A DNA stretch of 64,000 bases from Platanthera guangdongensis (Eukaryota; Streptophyta; Magnoliopsida; Asparagales; Orchidaceae). A program made the position numbers and the translations under genes. Below the pieces are notes generated by a model. It made no database searches. It was not told the DNA's origin and saw only the letters and a program-made list of their open reading frames with translations. Location of the stretch: assembly GCA_039583875.1 (NCBI GenBank), contig CM077153.1, positions 67,340,482 to 67,404,481 of the forward strand. Reading direction: 5' to 3'. Of the stretch, positions 20,771-32,730 are shown piece by piece (the first letter of the stretch is position 1; each line of letters opens with the position of its first letter).

Positions 20771-21181
20771 ATCTGCGGGATTAGTCCCACACCACCAGCA
20801 GAATTTGTTTTTGGGGTTTATATTGCGTACATCATTTTCAATGTTTGAAATTGATCAACTGGGCTTGCGGGCTTTATTTATATTGTGTTTGAAATTTGTT
20901 TGGTTGGCGGGCTGCGTGGGCTTTTAGCGGGCTGCTATAAAGTAGAGATTTTTTTCAAAGTTAAATGGATAAATTGGTAATTTCATACTCTAAGGTAATA
21001 GCCTATGAAATTTATAGGTTTAGGACACATCCTAATCTTAGGTTTAGGGTACCTACGAAAATGTGAAGAGAGGGAGTTGATTCATTGATTTAGATCGGAC
21101 GACAGCCGATTTATCATGCCAAAGATCGACGACGATTAGAATTTTGAACTCATGGTCTTACTATTTATATTATAGTAGTAA

Positions 21182-21223
<42 letters not shown>

Positions 21224-21581
21224 TAATTTTTTTTATTTATCATCTCTTTATTTTATAAGTTTTTATAATCTTGTTATTCAAGATCTGGTATTACTATTAC
21301 AATTTACTGGAATTTTCAAAAATGAATATATATATATATATTAATATAGAAATATATGAAAATATTCCAAAGTCTAAAAAAGTTGTAGATATATATATCA
21401 CATAATCTCTTGTGAAGGGGCCGTGTTGGGCTATCATCCCACAAACTGTCTAGTACTAGTGAGAATCCGTCATTTGGTATTCTTTGGGATGTCCAAAAAT
21501 AAACAGATAAATAAAATCAAATAATGAAAATGATTCTATATGTTTTTATTTTAATATGTACCGGAATTTATTCTATGTATT
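20771..21581. other. AT-rich gene-free stretch between elements B and C
   Basis: Contains a (TA)n microsatellite at about 21183-21222 and a shorter TA run near 21326-21340. No reading frame with recognisable homology was found. Confidence 0.6.
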
Positions 21582-23158
21582 TGATGCTTAAGATCACGGC
21601 AGTGAACCGGTCGCACAAGTAATATAAAATGAGGGTTTTCCCAAGTATCGATCTCACAAGGAACACAGTAAGGTGGAGTTAATTTCGAGGAGGACTTGAG
21701 ATTGAAGTCCTCAGGTCGGAGCTAACTAAGGGGGGGTTTGGATTGTTGCGATAAAAAGAAAGTAAAAATCTAACAACTACTCCTATGCAACGCCGCTATG
21801 CGATGCTTCGCCAGGCGGGATGGAAGACTAGTCGGGCCGCTATGTACTGAATCACTAGGCGGATGGACGAGAAGGCTAGCGGATGAGGTGGTTAGAACAG
21901 CGGAATGAGGGTCGTGAGCACCTCTTCGCAACGCATGCCACTAGCAATTGCTAGTGCGGCAAGGGTGGATGGTGGTGGATGGAATATGGCGCAACTTAAG
22001 CAACTTAGGCAGTAAAATGAAATAGAAATCACATAGACATGATACACATAACATATATAACCAAAGTGCACTTCATCAATATAAATAGATTTAAACACCA
22101 ATATTCAACAATAAAGCAAGAACAAGTCAAGAGATCGACCGAATCCGAAGTCTTGCTGAGGATTCACGGTTGGAATCGTCGGGTTGTCATTTCGCATCCA
22201 AGCTCGGTCCTCAACTGCATTCGGGATAGAGAAGAGCTGTCACCACCTTCCAATGGCCAGTCTTCTTCGTCTCACGATAGCGGACGAAGTTTGCTAGCAT
22301 TCCTTTGCTTGATGGCTATTGCGTCAAACCCTACTTGAAGCTCACGGATGAAGGAGAAGGCCGAGAGGAAGCTCCGGCTTGGATTTGGCGGTGAAAGCTT
22401 GCCAGGAGCACCTCCCTAGGGTGGAAGATGAAGGGGAACGGCGTAGAAGGCGAAAAACGGCGGAGAAATGTCGAGCTCCGGATCCTCTCTTCAATTAGGG
22501 CGAGACCTGCACTATTTATACAAAGCAGAAATGAACAATGCGCACGATCACATGCGCACGACCAGTGGTCGTGCGCACTATGTCCGGTGCTCGTGCGCAC
22601 TGGCATGGAAGATCAGGAAGAAGAACTGGGATAACGCGCATGAGCAGTGGCGCACGACCAGTGGTCGTGCGCACTAAGTCCAACGGTCGTGCGATTACCC
22701 CAAACAGGACTCCAGAAAAGAGGAATCAATGCACACGATCAGTGGCGCACGACCAGTGGTCGTGCGCAATATGTCCAGTGGTAGTGCACTTACCCCAGGC
22801 TGATTCTGGAAAACGTAAAGTAGTGCGCACGATCAGGGGCGCACGACCAGTGGTCGTGCGTATTAGATCCCATGATCGTGCGCAGTATTCTTGTTTCACA
22901 ACCATCCCGGAACACGCACACGTCCCCTGTACTGAAAGGAAAAACCAATCACTGATATGTGCAGACATTCCAGGCAATCATAAAAAGGAGTACAAACTAT
23001 AAAAATAACAAAATACACAACCACGGGCATAAATGTGCACTTCCTATGGAAATAAAGATAAGATGAAATATGAACGATATAGAACTAAAAGTGAAGTGCA
23101 AATGCGTTAAAACTAACCCAGATGAGTCTGAAAATAGGTATATAAAGTGGACTCATCA
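21582..23158 (-). repeat. 3' LTR of element C (1577 bp)
   Basis: Aligns end to end with 26370-27945. In the first roughly 430 bp I count about ten substitutions and one 1-bp indel by eye, so insertion was fairly recent. A TATTTATA site (22513-22520) and an array of palindromes (about 22550-22885) occur at the same places in both LTRs. Confidence 0.95.
22550..22885. repeat. Array of GCACGACCAGTGGTCGTGC palindromes, 3' LTR of C
   Basis: Four copies of a near-perfect palindrome centred on GCACGACCAGTGGTCGTGC occur with a period of about 95 bp. Single half-sites such as GGTGCTCGTGCGC and CAACGGTCGTGCG lie between them. The same array is at about 27340-27650 in the other LTR. Confidence 0.93.
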
Positions 23159-24918
23159 CACCCCCAGACTTAACTATTTGCGCGTCCCGAGCAAACAAAA
23201 TCTAAGCAGATAGGAAAAAATACTAGTTAACAAAGAAATTGCGATACGAAGTACCATGCGAATTCGCATGCTCGCGCGCGTAAAAATATAATAGAGGAAA
23301 TTTCTAAGTATACAAAATAGTTTATACTTTTCACAATGTGTATCAAAATTTTATTATTACTCAAAAATGGAATCACGGTGAATCATCCGGTCACGCGTAG
23401 GGAGAAAGTAGACTAATCGCTAGGCGAGCATTGCCAAAGATCAGGGCTCGGGATAACCTCCAAAGGAATCCACCAATGTCGGTGACCATATGCTTGCCCT
23501 TTTGCATTCTCTCCACGGCACTGGTTTGGTTCACACACAAATCAGTAGGACTTTAGGTGAAGAGATGGGGCTTGGGTTTCGGTGAGGTAAACAAAGATAA
23601 ACAGGAAGGTTATACACCTAACCCAAATGAGCTAGTATAAAAGGAATCCATCAGCTAACCAAAATATATGCGGGTACACCACACCCCCAGACTTAACTTT
23701 TAACATATGGGTGTGTGCACCGCCTACTCCAAAAATACTCACATCTCAAATAGGATTTTCAATTTAACTTTTACTTTTCACTTTTTCACTTTAACATCAT
23801 TTTTTTTAAACTTTTCTTTTTCTTTTTCAAATTACTTTTCTTTTAACAAATTCAGCAAATATATGCTTTGGAGCACATCCACATTTTCACATGTAATAAC
23901 ACCACATCACATCCCAACATGAAGATATAAAACACTAAACTCGACTTGGGTGTGCGACTAGGATAGGCTATGGGGCTTTGGTGAATGAAGGTGGAGCTGA
24001 ATCAAAAGAAGGGTAGGCACAATGGGGCTAGCGAGGATATGACGTTGGGAACAGTACAACGCTCAACCGGGCCAAAATGATGGCCTACATCACGCTCATG
24101 CATGACTAACCTATACCCATGCTTCAAGAATAGCTTGGGGCAAGTTCTTAGCCAATGAGAAAGACTATCCATCCTCCCGACTCGAGCAATACGAACCTAA
24201 CGGCCGTCTACACACATCCCTAAGCTACCGTTGGATTCACACCGGATTCACCAAATTTTTGAGTAGAATAAAAGATCTTTCGCAAATAGAAAAGTATAAA
24301 ACCATACGCATACAGAAAAATTAAATCTACTCGAATTTCTACACGAGATGAGAGCAGTTGACTAGGAGCACAGTAAGGTCAACATTTTACTCTGTCTCAC
24401 AATCTTATGTCAGCACAATAATTTTCCCAAATCATACAAAAGAAACGAGTTTAACTCGCAGCACGCAAAAAGCTAAGCACACGCTCATGTGGATGCAGTG
24501 GTGTGTGATGCAATGAACTAAGCAAAATATAGCAATAAAGGCTTCTAGTATGCACAAGAAATGTGTGTGTGCACTAGGTAATAAATCTCTCCCCCAGACT
24601 TAAACTAAGCAAAACATCATATAATAGAGAAATTAAAATCATAAAGAGCTAAGGGAAGAGGTTACCCAATGCTCAGCTAGTGAGCATACCAGAAGACGCG
24701 TGGAAACCTGAAGCAGGCCCGCCATACGAAGAATCACAACCCCGCCAACACGAAGTTGTCAAGAATACCTACAGGGGTGAGCTCCGCAAAAACAAAACAA
24801 AATATACAAAAAGAAATGCTAAAACTAAAATAGACATGAAAAATAAAAATACAGGAAATGAAAGATAAGTACTGGGTTTATTGTCATCCCAGCACAACTT
24901 ATTAAATTCTAAATAGTT
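23159..24918 (-). other. Noncoding 3' part of element C interior, with three polypurine-tract-like motifs
   Basis: The minus-strand motif TTAAGTCTGGGGG occurs at 23161-23173 (next to the 3' LTR, the expected polypurine tract), 23684-23696 and 24591-24603. No ORF with recognisable homology occupies this 1.76-kb stretch. Confidence 0.75.
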
Positions 24919-26160
24919 TTAGCTAATGGGTCTATGAAAAGAAAAATACACAGGTAACTGTTCCAATATCCGTTGTGGTAACGGGTACCGATACGGTGAT
25001 AAAACAGTTACCCCTCTACCTAAATAGTAATATATGCCCAACACAGGTAGAGGAAATAAGAAATAAGAATCGGAGGAGCACTGGTCCTCGCTCATCTTAT
25101 CACAAAATAAATCCTTGCCTAGCAAGGTATCGTCCACCATAAGTTCGCTGGGGGAGAAGGTGACGGCAGGGGCTTCCACTGTGAAGGAGGTAGGAACCTC
25201 CTCACACAAGAGGATGCACTTATCGACAGCCTGAGCGCAAGGCTCAACGTCAACCCAACTTACCCGTGGAGATTCAACCTGCACAGGCTCAGATAAGGAA
25301 GGGGGGTCAAGAAATAAAAGAGACGAAGAACATAAAGAAATAATCGGGGGAGTGATCCCAGTTTCACTCCCCAAAGGCTGAGGTAGAAAAATATCGTCAG
25401 TAATCTCGACAATGCTACAAGGCTCTGTCGGATCCATGGAGGCCTCCACCAAGACTTGGACTTCCTCCTTTGGTATCGAGGGAGAATCCTCGACACCAGG
25501 AAGGTTGTCCTCCTCCATGGGAGTGGAAACAACCCATGTATCACAAGCCTCAACTTGTGTTGCATCGTCGAAAATGTCGCTAGAGACGACTGAAGTAAAA
25601 TGCACAAAAGGCGGAAGAACTTTACTTGGATAAAAGTCAAGCGCAGGTTCCTCACAAAGAATCGGCTCCACGCTTGGAGATGTATGCACATGAGAGATGG
25701 GCTCAGCCATGTCAAAGCCTAGATCAGTGACACATCTGGTGGTTGTGTCCATATCATTCTCTTCAACAAATGAAGGTGACAGGGACACATAACCAGATGA
25801 TGAAGGTGTGCCACCACGGGTAGGAGTCGGGATGATCCGGATGTCCGGCTCATCATCCTCTTCCATAATACGGAGGTACTCGGCACAATCCTTCAGGACA
25901 TGATCTGTTCTACGACAATACAAACACTTTCTCCCATTACGCTGCGGTCCTTGTGGGGCCGGAGAGGAATAGGAGAACGGTGTAAGTGGCGAGGACGATT
26001 GACCATAAGCTCGGGGCACAGTGTTTGAAAGGCTGTACGAATACAACATCTCATGCATTGTACGCTGAGGCTTATGCTCAATATCTCTCGTAGGGCATTC
26101 ATGACTAGCGTGGGAAGGCTTCCCACACCAACGACATTGGGCATACGAATATCCCCACAT
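24919..26160 (-). CDS. Element C ORF: 413-residue protein with two CCHC zinc knuckles
   Basis: The ATG at 26160 is preceded in frame by a TGA seven codons upstream, so the start is well defined; the primer site lies about 185 bases upstream. Residues 9-22 form CRWCGKPSHASHEC and residues 79-92 form CLYCRRTDHVLKDC, both fitting CX2CX4HX4C as in retroviral and retrotransposon Gag nucleocapsids. The rest is acidic and rich in Pro, Ser and Glu, ending in a hydrophobic, aromatic C-terminus (YYYLGRGVTVLSPYRYPLP). No capsid-type gag domain, protease motif or pol domain is visible. A role in binding element RNA is inferred from the knuckles. The frame is intact over 1.24 kb in an element with diverged LTRs, which suggests it was kept recently. 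It could also be a captured and truncated gag. Confidence 0.78.
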   Translation of the reverse strand: MWGYSYAQCRWCGKPSHASHECPTRDIEHKPQRTMHEMLYSYSLSNTVPRAYGQSSSPLTPFSYSSPAPQGPQRNGRKCLYCRRTDHVLKDCAEYLRIMEEDDEPDIRIIPTPTRGGTPSSSGYVSLSPSFVEENDMDTTTRCVTDLGFDMAEPISHVHTSPSVEPILCEEPALDFYPSKVLPPFVHFTSVVSSDIFDDATQVEACDTWVVSTPMEEDNLPGVEDSPSIPKEEVQVLVEASMDPTEPCSIVEITDDIFLPQPLGSETGITPPIISLCSSSLLFLDPPSLSEPVQVESPRVSWVDVEPCAQAVDKCILLCEEVPTSFTVEAPAVTFSPSELMVDDTLLGKDLFCDKMSEDQCSSDSYFLFPLPVLGIYYYLGRGVTVLSPYRYPLPQRILEQLPVYFSFHRPIS

Positions 26161-26345
26161 GGTGTCGAAACAGCAGATTCAAAATAAATTGTGCAAATTA
26201 CTAAATCCAACAATATATTACTATAATTGCCTAAAGAAACAAGAAAAAGGCAGGAAAAACAGAAATAGAACAAAACAAAAGCGATTTACAAAGGAAAAGG
26301 AAAGCAATCTCACGTCTCCCTCTCCAAAAACTCACACGACTGTGT

Positions 26346-26363
26346 TCCCCGGCAACGGCGCCA
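26346..26363 (-). other. Primer binding site of element C (Asp tRNA type)
   Basis: The minus strand reads TGGCGCCGTTGCCGGGGA, identical to the site of the Athila-like element at 7544-7561, six bases inside the LTR. Confidence 0.95.
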
Positions 26364-26369
26364 AAAACT

Positions 26370-27945
26370 TGATGCTTAAGATCACGGCAGTGAACCGGTC
26401 GCACAAGTAATATAAAATGGGGGTTTTCCCAAGTATCGATCTCACAAGGAACACAGTAAGGTGGAGTTAATTTCGAGGAGGACTTGAGATTGAAGTCCTC
26501 AGGTCGGAGCTAACTAAGGGGGGTTTGGATTATTGCGATAAAAAGAAAGTAAAAATCTAACAACTACTCCTATGCAACGCCGCTATGCGATGCTTCTCCA
26601 AGCGGGATGGAAGACTAGTCGGGCCGCTATGCACTGAATCACTAGGTGGATGGACGAGAAGGCTAGCGGATGAGGTGGTTAGAACAGCGGAATGAAGGTC
26701 GTGAGCACCTCTTCGCAACGCACGCCACTAGCAATTGCTAGTGCGGCAAGGGTGGATGGTGGTGGATGGAATATGGCGCAACTCAAGCAACTTAGGTAGT
26801 AAAATGAAATAGGAATCACATAGACATGATACACGTAACATATACAACCAAAGTGCACTTCATCAATATAAATAGATTTAAACACCAATATTCAACAATA
26901 AAGCAAGAACAAGTCAAGAGATTGACCGAATCCAAAGTCTTGCTGAGGATTCACGGTTGGAATCGTTGGGTTGTCATTCCGCGTCCAAGCTCGGTCCTCA
27001 ACTGCGTCCGGGAAAGAGAAGGGTTGTCATCACCTTCCAATGGCCTGTCTTCTTCGTCTCACGATAGCGGACGAAGTTGGCTAGCTTTCCTTTGCTTGAT
27101 GGCTATGGCGTCAAACCCTACTTGAAGCTCACGGATGAAGGAGAAGGCCAAGAGGAAGCTCCGGCTTGGATTTGGCGGTGAAAGCTTGCCTGGAGCACCT
27201 CCCTAGGGTGGAAGATGAAGGGGAACGGCGGAGAAGGCGGAAAACAGCGGAGAAATTTCGAGCTCCGGATCCTCTCTTCAATTAGGGCGAGACCTGCACT
27301 ATTTATACAAAGCAGAAATGAACAATGTGCATGATCACAGGCGCATGACCAGTGGTCGTGCGCACTATGTCCGGTGCTCGTGTGCACTGGCATGGAAGAT
27401 CATGAAGAAGAACTAGGATAACGCGCACGAGCAGTGGCGCACGACCAGTGGTCGTGCGCACTAAGTCCAATGGTCGTGCGATTACCCCAGACTGGACTCC
27501 AGAAAAGAGGAATCAATGCACACGATCAGTGGCGCACGACCAGTGGTCGTGCGCAATATGTCCAGTGGTCGTGCACTTACCCCAGGCTGATTCTGGAAAA
27601 CGTAAAGTAGTGCGCACGATCAGGGATGCACGACTAGTGGTCGTGCGCATTAGATCCCATGATCGTGCGCAGTATTCCTATTTCACAACCATCCCGGAAC
27701 ACGCACACGTCCCCTATACCGAAAGGAAAAACCAATCACTGATATGTACATACATTCCAGGCAATCATAAAAAGGAGTACAAACTATAAAAATAACAAAA
27801 TACACAACCACGGGCATAAATGTGCACTTCCTATGGAAATAAAGATAAGATGAAATATGAATGATATAGAACTAAAAGTGAAGTGCAAACACGTTAAAAC
27901 TAACCCAGATGAGTCCGAAAATAGGTATATAAAGTGGACTCATCA
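26370..27945 (-). repeat. 5' LTR of element C (1576 bp)
   Basis: Pairs with 21582-23158. Its outer end abuts the duplication GTATT at 27946-27950. Confidence 0.95.
27300..27307 (-). promoter_or_regulatory. TATA-like site in element C 5' LTR
   Basis: The minus strand reads TATAAATA, conserved in the other LTR at 22513-22520. The palindrome array lies just upstream in transcription order, so it would be in U3. Confidence 0.6.
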
Positions 27946-28239
27946 GTATTTTACATTTCAGAAACCTGTAATGATATCTAGATGTAAGGATTAAGTAAGG
28001 ACCAAACTAGAGAAAGTTAACAGAAATGATTTTCGTTGTTAGCTGACATAAGTAGAATATTGGATCAATACCTTAGGCGTATTGTCTACAATATTTGATG
28101 CCCCTACTGTTGAAGCTAAAAACTCTGATGTTGCAAATATAGTCGCCTCATCCCTTCTATCATCTTCATCTTCTAATACTAATACTATTAGAACATATGT
28201 TAGATGTGTCCCTTATAGAGATCAGGTATACATATAATA

Positions 28240-31200
28240 TCATTATCGCAATCAAATTCTTATTGCCTTGTCTGATAGCCTTTACAATATCATCTTTCAA
28301 TATCGCATGGCTAAGAATTTGTGGTATGCACTTAAAGTGTGCTATAACCTTAGCAATACGGGTATAGAATGCTACAATGTTTCCAACCTCCACAAATTCA
28401 AGATTAATGCCTCCAAGCCCCTCAATCTTCAACTCCATCAACTAGATGAAATGTTGTCAAAGATCTGAGTTGACGACTCAATTTTATCTAAAATTATCTA
28501 TTGGCATGTCTCATTGATGCTCTTCTTGATTCTTAGTCTAACTTTAATATTAGACTAAGACATGACCAATCCAACCTTACTTATGTTCAAATCAAAAAAG
28601 TTATCTGTATAGAGAAGGAACTTAAGAAAAAAAAGCTAAAACTTCTAAAGACTATGCTCTAAAAATAAATTTGACTGAATCTCATGACAATCATTCCTCT
28701 CACCATCACTTCAAAGCCAAGGGCAAGAACTTTAATATTAGACTAAGACATGACCAATCCAACCTTACTTATGTTCAAATCAAAAATGGTATATGTATAG
28801 AGGAGAAACTTAAGAATAAAAATGCTAAAACTTCTAAATACTATGCTCTAAAAATAAATCTAACTGAATCTCATGACAATAATTCCTCTCACCATCACTT
28901 CAAAGCCAAGGCCATGAACTTAAAAAAACCTTTCTATCAAAGTTCCAGCCATAGAAACCCAATCATACTAAGCCTAGTTATTCAAAACAAAACCTAGGTA
29001 AAGGGAAATGGTAATTAATCTGTGGTCGCACAAATCATCTCTCTACTAATTGCTTCTTCAAGAAGATAGAACTTGTGATCAGTAAATCCAATGGTGCTAA
29101 TCCTCAAGCCAACATGATCCAAGCTCCAAATCAACCTATCTTCAAGTTAGATTATACTCCTAGTCATCTTCTCAATTGTTTATCAGATTTGGTGGCTTGA
29201 TTTAGGAGCAAATACTCATACTTGTTTTGATCGTTCTTATTTTGTCACCTTTCAGGACATTAGTGGAGGAAATGTGATCCTAAGAGATGCTTTTTGGTAC
29301 AAATACTTAAACATGGGCGAGTGGATCTTATGTTGATATTCGGGAAGACACTAACCCTATATATTGTGTTATATATACCGAGAGTTAGGAAGAATCTAAT
29401 CAGCGGGTCTTTGCTAGTAAAGAAGGGCTATAAAATTGTCTTAAAGACAAGTAAAGATGTAATAACATTAAATAATGTGTTTATTTAAAATATTTGTATG
29501 TGATGGTTTATTCAAATTAAATGTTATTGATTTAGAAGTAATTCAAATTTTTTAATCTTTAATTCCCACTTCTCCTAATTTTTGGCATGCTAGATTAGGA
29601 CATGTGAATTCTATTTATTTGAAAAGAATATTGTCATTAAATCTAATTTCTAAATTTAATATTATGCTAAGCATTAGATGTGAAATTTGTGTGAAATTTA
29701 AATTTCCTAGAAAGCCTTTTACATTTATTTAAATAACTTCAATACCTTTAGTATTAATTCCCTAAAATGGGTATGGCTCAAACAGGCAACCTAGTAGAGG
29801 TGAAAATAAATATTTCATGACTTTCATTGATTATTTCACCAAGTTCTACTATATATATTTATTAAAAACTAAAGATGTAGTATTTTCGTATTTAAAGATT
29901 TTCAAAGCTGAAGTAGAGAAACAATTAGGATCCTCCATTAAGGTTCTTAGATCCAATCGAGGTGGGGAATAAACTTTGAATGAATAAAGAACATGAGATA
30001 ATTGATCAAGTGACTGCTCCTTATTCACAGTAATCGAATGGTGTAGCAGAACGTAAAAATCTGACCTTGATAAATATAGTCAATGTCATGTTAGTCGAGT
30101 CTGGTGCCCCAGAAAATTTTTTAGGCATAAGCATTGCTCACTTCCTCTTTCATCCAAAATAGAATTCCATCAAAACATAATAATAAAACCCCTTTTGAAT
30201 TATTTTAATTAAGGAAGCCTAACTTCCAAATTCTTCAAGTATGAGGGTGTTTGGCTGAGATAACAATTCATGAACCTAAGAGAAACAAAATAAGACCTAA
30301 AATAATATGTTCCATTTTTATAGTATATGTGCCTGATAGTAGTGTTAATAGATTTCCTATTATTGATTCCCTAATTAGTGAAATATCCAATAACACTATT
30401 CTAGAATCTAGAGATGCACTTTTTAAAAAAAAATTCTCATATAAATTTAATAACTCATCTCAACCCTCTACTAGCTCAACCCAACCTTCCTCCTCATTAA
30501 ACCCATTAAAAACTATTGAACTTAGAAGAAGAAAAATTGTTACAGTCGAAAGAACTTTTGGAGATGATTGTTTCTCTTATGTAGTTGGAAGAGATCCTAA
30601 TTTATATGAGGAAGTTATGACTTCATCTGATTGTGCCTTTTAGAAATAAGCTATAAATTCAGAAATTAATTTTATTTTAGAAAATAAAACATGAATTCTA
30701 ACCAATCTACCTCCCGACGTCAAAGCTATATGTTGTAGATAGATTTTTAGGATGAAACTAAATCTGGATGGCTCCATAGAAAAGTATAAGGCTCGTGTTG
30801 TTGCTAAAGACTATGCTAAAAATAAGGAATGGATTATTTAGACACATATGCTTCCATAGTTAGGTTCATATCTTTTCATTTTCTAGTCGCCCTAACTTTG
30901 ATCCATAGGATGATCATTCACAAAGTAGATGTCAAAACCACATTTTTGCATGGAGAATTAGATGAAGAAGTCTATATAACTCAACCCTAAGGCTTTGTTG
31001 TTAAAGGACAAGAAACTAAAGTTTGTAAACTTATTAAATTTCTTTATAGAATAAAATAAGCGCTTAAGAAATGACACCAAAAATTTGATTCCATAGTATT
31101 ACCTTTTGGATTTATTTTTAATAAATTTGATAAATGTATTTATGCAAAATAAGATGGAAATGAAACTATTTTTTGTCTCTACGTAGTTGACATCTTAATA

Positions 31201-32110
31201 TTTGGCAGTTCAATTAATATTATTAATCATACTAAAAATAATTTATCATCCAAATTTGATATGAAAGATTTTGGAGTAGCTAATGTCAGTTTAGGAATGA
31301 AGCTGGTTAAAACCGATATAAGTGTATCATTATCTCTTTCTCACTTAATAGAGAAAATGATGCATAAATTTAACTTATATGATTATGTATCCATGTCTAC
31401 TCTATATGATCTCTAGCAAAAAGCTTTGTAAAAATATTGGTCAACCTATTGACCAACATTTGTATGCACAAAAAATAAGATCTTTGTTATATATTACTAA
31501 TCGCATTAGGCTTGACATTTCCTATGATGTATGAAAATTAAGTAAATATAATAGTAATCCAAGTGATGATTATTGGATAACACTAACTAGAATATTTAAA
31601 TACCTTCATGGAACTATTGATTATAGTTTAGTATATGCGGGTTTTCTTGAAGTACTACAAAGATATTCAAATGCCAATTGAAAAACCGATTCATTAGATG
31701 TTAAATCTACAATGGGATATGTATTCTAACTTGGAGGAGCCGCCATTTCATGGGCTTCTACAAAACAAACTGTGGTTTCTAGAAGCACCATACATCTAAT
31801 CTTATAACTTTAGACACTAAATGTGTCAAAGCAGAATGACTAAAATTTTGCTTTCTAAAATGCTTATATTTGAAAAATCTATTCATGTTATTTCTTTGCT
31901 TGTGATAATAAATTTGTTTTTGATTTAACGGATTCTAATAGTACTAATTCTAAAATGAACATGTTCATGAGAATCAGGTACAATCAGTGAAGAAAAAAAG
32001 AAAATAAGTGATATCACTCAACTATGTAAAGTTAGAATTGAATCTGACAAATAATCTTACCAAAGGATTATCCTGAAGGGAGATTTTATTATCATAGATG
32101 GGAATGGGGC
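28240..32110 (+). pseudogene. Element D gag-pol remnants
   Basis: Gag is seen at 28268-28468 (LSDSLYN, KNLWYALKVCY). A protease remnant is near 29190-29490, with DLGANTHTCFD in place of DSGA and later RKNLISGSLLVKKGYK. Integrase has WHARLGHVNSIYLKR near 29585, then FIDYFTKFYYIYLLK and LRSNRGGE near 29945, where the catalytic Asp of the usual SDRGGE is Asn. Reverse transcriptase has YVVD at 31180-31191 instead of YVDD. RNase H has GGAAISWASTKQT near 31735. Both polymerase and integrase active sites are lost, so decay is advanced and older than that of B, C, G1 or G2. Confidence 0.8.
28540..28915 (+). repeat. 188-bp tandem duplication in element D gag
   Basis: The block starting AACTTTAATATTAGACTAAG at 28540 is repeated at 28728. 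The two units are side by side and differ at a modest number of sites, including an indel in the A-rich stretch. Confidence 0.88.
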
Positions 32111-32730
32111 TTAAGCTCCCATGATATGCTGCCAACTGTGGATACTCAACCAATGTGATTGGATATCCCATGAATTGAGTTCAATGTGATAGAAACTAAG
32201 TCATTGATGTAGCGTAGTTGGGAGCACAAATATAAAGGTTAAGAAAATCTCCCCCATTCCGTTGATTTTATGCTCTACGTAATAGATTAGGATGAATGTT
32301 AAAGTTCTTAATGGTTTCCAAGGGCACATCTTTATGAGATAGTAGTTACGTAATATCTCTTGAGCCACAACGTATGTGGGGGTAGTCGTCAGAACACGAC
32401 TTTGGGATCCGGGATGAACCCTAATAACCCTCATGAAAAATCAAAGAATATGCATTACATTAAGGTACCCACCACCATAACTCAATGAACACCCAATCTT
32501 TTGTGTGTTTATATAATTTACCAGTCAAGAGTTTATAATTCTAAGCCTCTAGCACATTGTACTCTTTGGTAGAGGAAATAAGTACTAATCATAAATTTAA
32601 GGAACCATTACACATATACTCATTGTATTAAATACAACTTGATAAAGCAAATTTGTATTTGATTTTATTTATTCTTTTTAATATCATAATTTATGAAGTT
32701 CATTTTTAGTTTTTCGCTTTTGTGAGGGAT
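32111..32730. other. Noncoding 3' region of element D
   Basis: Follows the RNase H remnant (NLTKG-like end near 32050). I see no gene. It ends in the purine-rich stretch before the putative LTR. Confidence 0.5.

Larger units (their letters stand above)
21582..27945 (-). mobile_element. Complete non-autonomous LTR element C with a single zinc-knuckle ORF
   Basis: The two LTRs of 1577 and 1576 bp (21582-23158 and 26370-27945) both begin TGATGCTTAAG and end CATCA. They are flanked by the perfect 5-bp duplication GTATT (21577-21581 and 27946-27950). The primer site (Asp tRNA) at 26346-26363 shows the element reads on the minus strand. The 3.2-kb interior holds one 413-residue ORF and about 1.7 kb of noncoding sequence. 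There is no protease, RT, RNase H or integrase. LTR ends and primer match the Athila/Tat type, so a relative of that group may mobilise it in trans (inference). It is comparable to TR-GAG or LARD elements described in plants. Confidence 0.93.

Noticed and set aside
22550..22885. Periodic palindromes, suggesting a CRISPR-like array
   Set aside because: Present identically in both LTRs of a retrotransposon, with repeated and not unique intervening sequence.
24919..26160. Zinc-knuckle ORF as a host gene caught between repeats
   Set aside because: It lies between primer site and polypurine tract of an element with paired LTRs and exact target duplications, so it belongs to element C.
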